Source: Vreelandella rituensis (GTDB lineage Bacteria > Pseudomonadota > Gammaproteobacteria > Pseudomonadales > Halomonadaceae). From it: 64,000 nt of DNA. The stretch lies in NCBI RefSeq assembly GCF_003336665.1, contig NZ_QPIJ01000009.1, positions 1 through 64,000 on the forward strand. Reading direction: 5' to 3'. The number at the start of each line of letters is the position of its first letter. Position 1 is the stretch's first letter. The notes under the pieces are model-generated. The model was not told the origin of the DNA. It saw only the letters and a list, made by a program, of their open reading frames with translations, and did not search any database. This document shows, piece by piece, positions 58,901 through 64,000 of the stretch. Made by a program: the position numbers and the translations under genes.

Positions 58901-59620
58901 ATGCTCATGTCGCTTACCCATCGTCAGCTTGAAGGCGAACTGATGGACGACCCGGCGCTGGATCGAAAGGCGCATCAGGCAGCGCTAAACGGTCTGCGCC
59001 GCATCAATGCTGCAAGCCGAACGGCAGCGGCGTTATGGCCTCGAATTGCACGCATTGCCAAGGCCCGGCGGCTTTCCAGCCTTTCGGTTCTGGATGTTGC
59101 CACCGGCGGGGGAGATGTGGCCATTGCCTTGGCACGTCGTGCCCGTGACGCCGGTCTGCGCCTGCGTATCGAGGCCTGTGATATAAGTCCCACGGCTCTC
59201 CACTTCGCTCAGCATCAGGCCGCTCATGAAAAGGTAGAGGTGAGTTTTTTCCCTCTCGATGTGCTTGAAGACCCCTTGCCCGCTCGCTATGACATCGTCA
59301 CTTCAACGCTTTTTCTGCATCATCTCAGCGATGCCCAGATTACCGCTCTGCTAGAAAAACTGGCAGCGCAGACTGATCACCTGCTTGTCAGTGACTTGAT
59401 CCGTAACCACACAGGCTATGGCCTGGCCTACGTGGGTACTCGCCTGCTTTCGGCCTCGAAAATCGTCCACGTGGATGCAATGCGGTCGGTGCGCGCGGCA
59501 CTGACGGTGGCCGAGGCACGGCGGCTGGCAAATCAGGCGGGGCTTCAAGGCGTGCGATTCGAGCGCCATTGGCCGAGCCGTTTCATGCTGTCCTGGTCGC
59601 GTCACCATGACGCTTCATGA
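58901..59620 (+). CDS. class I SAM-dependent methyltransferase of the PKS operon
   Basis: A methyltransferase of about 239 residues: VLDVATGGGDVAIALARR is the SAM loop, followed by EACDISPTAL and the TLFLHHLSDAQ motif. It may methylate the polyketide product (inference from location). The start is unclear: ATG 58901 and ATG 58907 are both possible with weak ribosome sites; the family start ELMDDPALD favours either. The stop falls inside the next gene. Confidence 0.85.
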   Translation: MLMSLTHRQLEGELMDDPALDRKAHQAALNGLRRINAASRTAAALWPRIARIAKARRLSSLSVLDVATGGGDVAIALARRARDAGLRLRIEACDISPTALHFAQHQAAHEKVEVSFFPLDVLEDPLPARYDIVTSTLFLHHLSDAQITALLEKLAAQTDHLLVSDLIRNHTGYGLAYVGTRLLSASKIVHVDAMRSVRAALTVAEARRLANQAGLQGVRFERHWPSRFMLSWSRHHDAS

Positions 59621-60797
59621 CCTGTCACGCGACTGGGATGTGGTCGTCGTGGGGGCGGGCGTCGCTGGAAGTGTCACGGCTTATCGGCTGGCGCGGCGCG
59701 GTTTCAGCGTCTTGCTGGTTGAAAAATCTGCTTGGCCGCGCGCCAAGGTTTGTGGTGGCTGTCTCAATGCGGCCTCGCTGCAAGCATTGCATGAGGCGGG
59801 CCTGGAAGATGTGGTCAGTAGCGTTCCGGTTTACTCTCAACTCCGCCTGGCCAGCGGCAAGAGGCAGGCAGTGCTGGAGTTGCCTGTTGGGCGGGCCCTC
59901 AGCCGACGTATCTTGGATGCCCGACTTGTGGAGCACGCCATCGATGCCGGCACCTGTTTTCTGCCTGAAACCCATGCAGTGCTGGAAAATACGCAAGATG
60001 CCGATGCCGATGCCAAGGCCTTCAGTCGCGAGTGGCGCCCTGTGGTGCTGGCTAACGGCACTGATCGAGTAACGCTCAAAGCCCGGTTGGTCATCGGGGC
60101 TGACGGTTTGGGTAGCCGGCTGTTGCATGGCGATAGCCCGAAAGTAATGCATGTCGATGTAGATAAAACTTCACGCATCGGGCTAGGTACCACCCTTGAC
60201 AATGCGCCGGACTTTTACCATCCGGGCACGATACATATGGCCTGTGGGCGGCATGGTTACGTTGGTCTGGTACGTGTCGAGGAAGGGCGACTCAGTGTCG
60301 GTGCCGCCCTCGATCCAGCCTGGGTAAAGCAGTGCGGGGGGGCGAGCTTCGCCGTGGCACAGCTGTTACAAACCTCGGGTTTTGCGCTGTTCGATTCGCT
60401 TTACGAGGCGAACTGGCAGGGCACACCCCGCATGAAGCGCTCGCATCCTTGCCTTGGTGGCGAACGCCTATTGTTAGTAGGAGACGCGGCCGGCTACGTG
60501 GAGCCTTTCACCGGTGAAGGCATGGGCTGGGCACTGGCGAGTGCCGCCGCCGTTGAGCCCCTGGCGCTTGACGCTATCCAGCAGTGGCAACCTGGCCTGG
60601 TCAGGCAATGGACGGCACGGCATGCCCGGATAATCGGCAAACGCCAACGCACCTGCCGGAGGGTATCGGTCTTGCTGCGCCATCCCCGTCTGATGGCGAC
60701 ATTATTGCCGCTGGTAAACGCCGTGCCGACGCTGGCTGCGCCGTTAACGATAGGGCTCAATCGTCGCTACCGATTCAGCTCCAAGGAGAGGAAATGA
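59607..60797 (+). CDS. FAD-dependent oxidoreductase (geranylgeranyl-reductase-like)
   Basis: A 396-residue flavoprotein: FAD-binding VVVGAGVAGSV (16-21 the GxGxxG), VCGGCLN (48-54), and the second FAD motif GDAAGYVEPFTGEGMGWA from about 292. Similar to geranylgeranyl reductases and to hydroxylases of polyketide pathways. It overlaps the methyltransferase stop by 14 bases and the PKS start by four, so the three are strongly coupled. The reaction is unknown: ring hydroxylation or a reduction. Confidence 0.86.
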   Translation: MTLHDLSRDWDVVVVGAGVAGSVTAYRLARRGFSVLLVEKSAWPRAKVCGGCLNAASLQALHEAGLEDVVSSVPVYSQLRLASGKRQAVLELPVGRALSRRILDARLVEHAIDAGTCFLPETHAVLENTQDADADAKAFSREWRPVVLANGTDRVTLKARLVIGADGLGSRLLHGDSPKVMHVDVDKTSRIGLGTTLDNAPDFYHPGTIHMACGRHGYVGLVRVEEGRLSVGAALDPAWVKQCGGASFAVAQLLQTSGFALFDSLYEANWQGTPRMKRSHPCLGGERLLLVGDAAGYVEPFTGEGMGWALASAAAVEPLALDAIQQWQPGLVRQWTARHARIIGKRQRTCRRVSVLLRHPRLMATLLPLVNAVPTLAAPLTIGLNRRYRFSSKERK

Positions 60798-61891
60798 AAA
60801 CGCCACAGGCAAGCCTTATGGGGGTCGGTGTCGCCTCGCCCAGAGGCGGGTTAGGGCAGGATGCTGCAATCGAACTCGCCCTGCAGCGCTGTACCAGTGA
60901 TGAACGCCAGCAGGCTTGGCTTAGGCGCGTCTATCGGCATACCCGAGTGCAACGTCGCGGCAGTGTCTTGCTGCGCCCTGGAGAAGGCGCCGAAGGGTTC
61001 GAGAATTTCTTTCCCCCTCCGCTATCGGCGCAGGATCGCGGGCCCACCACCGCCACCCGGCTGCAACGTTATGCGAAGGAAGCAGGCCCACTGGCGGAGC
61101 GGGCTTGTCGCGAGGCTCTGCGCAATAGCCAAGTCGAACCTCATGAGATCACCCATCTGGTGACGGTAACCTGCACCGGCTTGGTGGCGCCGGGACTCGA
61201 TAGCGAACTTCCTGAGCGTCTGGGGCTATCAGCGGATATCGGGCGCTTGAACCTGGGTTTCATGGGCTGTCATGGCGCTCTCAATGGCATGCGCGCAGCA
61301 AGTGGATTGGTCAGGGAGCTTCCAGAGGCGCGGGTACTGCTTTGCTGTGTCGAACTATGCAGCTTGCATTTTCAGTATGGCTGGGACCCGCAGAAAATCG
61401 TCGCCAACGGCCTGTTTGCGGATGGCGCCGGAGCGGCGATTCTGGGGCCGGCTGATAGCCAGGCGCAAGGGTGGCAATTGATCGAGGCACAGAGTCGTAT
61501 TGCACAACATTCAAGCAATGCCATGACATGGAGCGTCGGCGATCATGGTTTTGAAATGACGCTATCGAGCGAGGTGCCGAAATTGATTCGTGCCTCGCTG
61601 GGGGAATGGATGCAGAGCTGGCTGGCGCGACATGACATGAGCGTCAGGGACGTGGCCCACTGGGCGATCCACCCGGGAGGGCCGGATATACTGCAAGCGG
61701 TAACCCAAGCATTGTCATTGCCGGAGCAGGCCGACGCTGTTTCCCGGGAGGTATTGGCTGAACATGGCAATATGTCGTCGCCTACGGTGTTGTTCGTGCT
61801 TGAACGCCTGCGAGCCCAGGCGGCGTGCGGCCCCTGCGTAATGCTGGGTTTCGGGCCGGGGTTGGCATTTGAGGGAGTGCTTCTGGCTTAG
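60794..61891 (+). CDS. type III polyketide synthase
   Basis: A 365-residue chalcone/stilbene-synthase-fold enzyme. The catalytic triad is intact: C159 in NLGFMGCHGALNG, H293 in WAIHPGG and N326 in HGNMSSPTV. It condenses malonyl-CoA onto an acyl-CoA starter to give resorcinol or pyrone products; chain length is not readable. AAGGAGAGGAA precedes the ATG, which overlaps the upstream stop (ATGA). Confidence 0.93.
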   Translation: MKTPQASLMGVGVASPRGGLGQDAAIELALQRCTSDERQQAWLRRVYRHTRVQRRGSVLLRPGEGAEGFENFFPPPLSAQDRGPTTATRLQRYAKEAGPLAERACREALRNSQVEPHEITHLVTVTCTGLVAPGLDSELPERLGLSADIGRLNLGFMGCHGALNGMRAASGLVRELPEARVLLCCVELCSLHFQYGWDPQKIVANGLFADGAGAAILGPADSQAQGWQLIEAQSRIAQHSSNAMTWSVGDHGFEMTLSSEVPKLIRASLGEWMQSWLARHDMSVRDVAHWAIHPGGPDILQAVTQALSLPEQADAVSREVLAEHGNMSSPTVLFVLERLRAQAACGPCVMLGFGPGLAFEGVLLA

Positions 61892-62020
61892 CGAACCCTG
61901 CATCGTTGATACCATGAGCCTCAACCAGGGGGCGTCTTGTAGTGGCCGGGAGTAATTAACTCATTAACGCAGCTAGCCTGATGGTCCTCGCCTCGATATT
62001 CGTGCATGGAAACCAGTGCC

Positions 62021-63361
62021 TCAGGCAGGAGGTCGAATTGCGATCTGCACCTTTAATCCATTTGAGATACTTCTTGAAAAGTCCGCTTGCCCCTCATAGC
62101 GCTGAACTATGTCGTAAACGATTGCCAGACCCAGGCCATGGCCCGGCGTCTGCTCGTCGAGCCTCAACCCTCTTTTGCCTAATTTACCTATGGCGTCTTC
62201 AGCTACGCCGGGGCCATCGTCGCTAACGACAATCTGCATTTGCTTGCGATCCTCCTTCAAGGAAAGTTCGACGCATCGAGAGGACCACTTTCCAGCATTA
62301 TCGAGAAGATTGCCGAGTATTTCGTTCAGGTCATGCTCTTCAATGGGCCAACGGTGCTCGTCTGTGAGTTCAGTTGATAACTCGAAAGACTTTTCAGGGT
62401 ACAAACGGCCTAGCATCCACAAAAGGTCTCTGGCTTGTTTTACTGGGTAGGTACTTTTCCCCAGCTGTGGGCCCGCGAATCGACTACGTCGCATTTCCGC
62501 TTCAAGCTGCTTGTCGATATCACCAAGTCGCGATCCCATTTCGTGTCTCAGGCGGTTATCGAGCGGACGGCTGGTATCTTCGAGGATCTGTCTAACCGCC
62601 GCGATTGGGGTCTTGACGCTGTGAGAGAGGTTTGCCACCGCCTCCCGGGAACGTTCGAGTCGTTGATCGAGAGAATCGAGGAGCTGATTGAGCTGTTGCA
62701 CGAGGGGGCGGAACTCCTCTGGAGCCTGGACGTTGATCCGTGATATTTCACCGCCCTGCAGCTTGTTGAGGGCAGCCTGAAGCGATACAACGGGCCGCAT
62801 TGACAGGGTGATAACCACCCAAATGACTCCAACGAGCAAAAGAATCAGCAAGATAGATACGATAGCCGTCCAGGCATGCAATTCTGCCTGACTGTTTTGC
62901 AACGCCCCCATGTCTTCCGAAACGATAACCACCATGGGGGTGTCGTTAACGAAAAACGATCTGCGATAGGCGAGAATATCCGAGGGCGCACTGGGTACAT
63001 TCGCATCGCGTACTCTGAGAGTTCCCTGTCGATCGGATTGCAGCAAGGGAGCCAGCAGAGGATGCCAGGATTGCGGCGAAATCACCGTTTGAGAGGGTGA
63101 GTGAATGGCGAAGGCATGATGAAACACTTCCTGGAAGTAATCACCTGTCTGGAGCGTGTCTATTCTGCCGCCGGATTGACGAATCTGATGCTCAAGGAAG
63201 GCCACTTCATCCTTTAGCCGGCTCTCGACGAACTCTCGGGACATCCTGTCCAGCAATAACCCCTGGACAAGCCATGCGAGCCCCATCAGAACGATGCTGG
63301 CCGGCAACAACAGGGCCAGAAGCGTTCCCTTGACGGACGCCGGCTTTCTAAGCGGCATCAT
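62021..63361 (-). CDS. sensor histidine kinase
   Basis: A 446-residue two-component kinase with membrane helices near 13-38 and 163-187, a periplasmic sensor between them, a HAMP-like linker, H247 in NLSHSVKTPIAAV (H-box), N-box NEILGNLLDNAGKW and G-boxes DDGPGVAED and GHGLGLAIV. The layout is PhoQ/QseC-like, but the sensor is not recognised. ATG 63361 overlaps the regulator gene by 14 bases, so it is in one operon with it. Confidence 0.92.
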   Translation of the reverse strand: MMPLRKPASVKGTLLALLLPASIVLMGLAWLVQGLLLDRMSREFVESRLKDEVAFLEHQIRQSGGRIDTLQTGDYFQEVFHHAFAIHSPSQTVISPQSWHPLLAPLLQSDRQGTLRVRDANVPSAPSDILAYRRSFFVNDTPMVVIVSEDMGALQNSQAELHAWTAIVSILLILLLVGVIWVVITLSMRPVVSLQAALNKLQGGEISRINVQAPEEFRPLVQQLNQLLDSLDQRLERSREAVANLSHSVKTPIAAVRQILEDTSRPLDNRLRHEMGSRLGDIDKQLEAEMRRSRFAGPQLGKSTYPVKQARDLLWMLGRLYPEKSFELSTELTDEHRWPIEEHDLNEILGNLLDNAGKWSSRCVELSLKEDRKQMQIVVSDDGPGVAEDAIGKLGKRGLRLDEQTPGHGLGLAIVYDIVQRYEGQADFSRSISNGLKVQIAIRPPA

Positions 63362-64000
63362 TGAACAAGTACCCCTGACCACGGCGTGTGGCGATGGTAT
63401 TGACACCCACCAGTTTTCTCAGGCGGCGGATATAGGCTTCGATGACGTTTTCACTCGGGTTGTCGTTGAGGTTGTAAAGTTGCTCCATGAGCTGTTCCTT
63501 GGAAAAAACATGCCCAGGGCGGCTCATGAGACATCGAAGCAAGCGGAATTCGGTGCCGGTCAAACTGTGCTCAGTACCATCTGCCATTTTTAAGCTTTGC
63601 CGGTTCTCGTCGAGCTCAAAGCCTCCGGCCTTTAACGTGGACTGCACGCGCCCCTCGCTTCGGCGCACGATGGCATTCAGCCTGGCAATCAGTTCTTCCG
63701 TCTGAAATGGTTTGGCAAGGTAGTCGTCTGCGCCGGCCTTCAGGCCGTTTACTTTGTCTTGCCAGTCTCCCCGCGCCGTCAGGATCAATACCGGAAAGTT
63801 GGCGTTGCTCATGCGCCATTTTCGCAGCACATCCAGGCCATTTCCGTCTGGCAGTCCTAGATCCAGAACGCCGGCCCTGTAGTCTTCTTGCTCACCCAGA
63901 ATCATTGCTTCTCTGGCAGTGCGGGTGGTGTCCACGCTGAAACCGGCTTTCTCAAGTTGGCTGGCAAGCCCGTCGGCTAACAGGCGGTCATCTTCTACCA
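63348..64000 (-). CDS. OmpR/PhoB-type response regulator, N-terminus beyond the window
   Basis: Receiver domain from the start of the visible part (VEDDRLLADGLASQL), with phospho-acceptor aspartate in VLDLGLPDG, threonine in LILTARG and lysine in KPF. The winged-helix DNA-binding domain follows (LTGTEFRLLRCLMSRPG and VIEAYIRRLRKLV). Only the first few codons lie outside. It precedes and overlaps the kinase gene. PhoP-like by general resemblance. Confidence 0.92.
   Translation of the reverse strand, partial: VEDDRLLADGLASQLEKAGFSVDTTRTAREAMILGEQEDYRAGVLDLGLPDGNGLDVLRKWRMSNANFPVLILTARGDWQDKVNGLKAGADDYLAKPFQTEELIARLNAIVRRSEGRVQSTLKAGGFELDENRQSLKMADGTEHSLTGTEFRLLRCLMSRPGHVFSKEQLMEQLYNLNDNPSENVIEAYIRRLRKLVGVNTIATRRGQGYLFNDAA

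Overview
The window looks like a chromosomal segment of a moderately GC-rich, salt-adapted gammaproteobacterium, most likely a member of the Halomonadaceae (Halomonas or a close relative). The inference rests on a clear ectoine hydroxylase (ectD), Pseudomonas/Halomonas-type housekeeping genes (FabY-type ketosynthase beside coaD, long AsmA, SpeA, GlnE, TmcA) and gammaproteobacterial tRNAs. I see no insertion sequence, prophage, integrase or CRISPR array. Most of the window is ordinary core genome with a few accessory cassettes.

Layout. 1-270: the 3' end of an rRNA operon (5S rRNA tail, terminator, two competing hairpins). 0.27-14.5 kb: hisC alone, an NlpE-like lipoprotein, radA, a selD-mnmH selenouridine pair, an amidotransferase-like protein without its cysteine, a DUF416 gene, the minus-strand hisB-hisH-hisA-hisF operon, a PanZ-like acetyltransferase, asmA, mutY and yggX. 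14.5-14.9 kb: a tRNA-Phe/Gln/Thr operon with a readable promoter and terminator. 15.3-23.0 kb: ectD, a fumarylacetoacetate-hydrolase family enzyme, thrB-speA and polA. 23.0-30.7 kb: ferric-iron ABC transporter genes split over three transcription units, then a DctPQM TRAP transporter with a candidate operator. 30.6-43.4 kb: tmcA, dps, glycerate kinase, two related lipoproteins, a DUF1007-NicO metal exporter pair, a HIT protein, an entericidin-like peptide, a voltage-sensor-like membrane protein without a pore, a DUF1622 protein, a thioesterase, AtoE and a MATE pump. 43.4-53.3 kb: ferredoxin, coaD-fabY, a divergent TrmB-like methyltransferase, an SMR pump, dacB, dgkA, glnE and an AEC transporter. 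53.3-64.0 kb: small membrane proteins, a degenerate GGDEF protein, an MFS transporter, a retropepsin-like protease, a patatin, a methyltransferase/flavoprotein/type III polyketide synthase operon, and a two-component system whose response regulator runs off the window end.

How the genes work together. The his genes cover late histidine synthesis. selD supplies selenophosphate to mnmH for wobble-uridine modification, and no selenocysteine use is visible. fbpA/B/C form one Fe(III) importer despite their scattered strands. The compact methyltransferase-oxidoreductase-type III PKS operon (about 58.9-61.9 kb) is the best candidate for an undercharacterised small-molecule pathway; by analogy with alkylresorcinol/alkylquinone cassettes it probably makes a modified phenolic or pyrone lipid. 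Other unusual points are protein families that keep their fold but have lost key residues: an amidotransferase without its nucleophile, a GGDEF domain reading NGEKF with an intact I-site, a MnmH P-loop with Ala for Gly, and a TrmB-like protein with Asp-to-Asn changes. There is also a 27-bp tandem duplication that triplicates a lipobox. All calls are by reading the sequence; no database search was possible.
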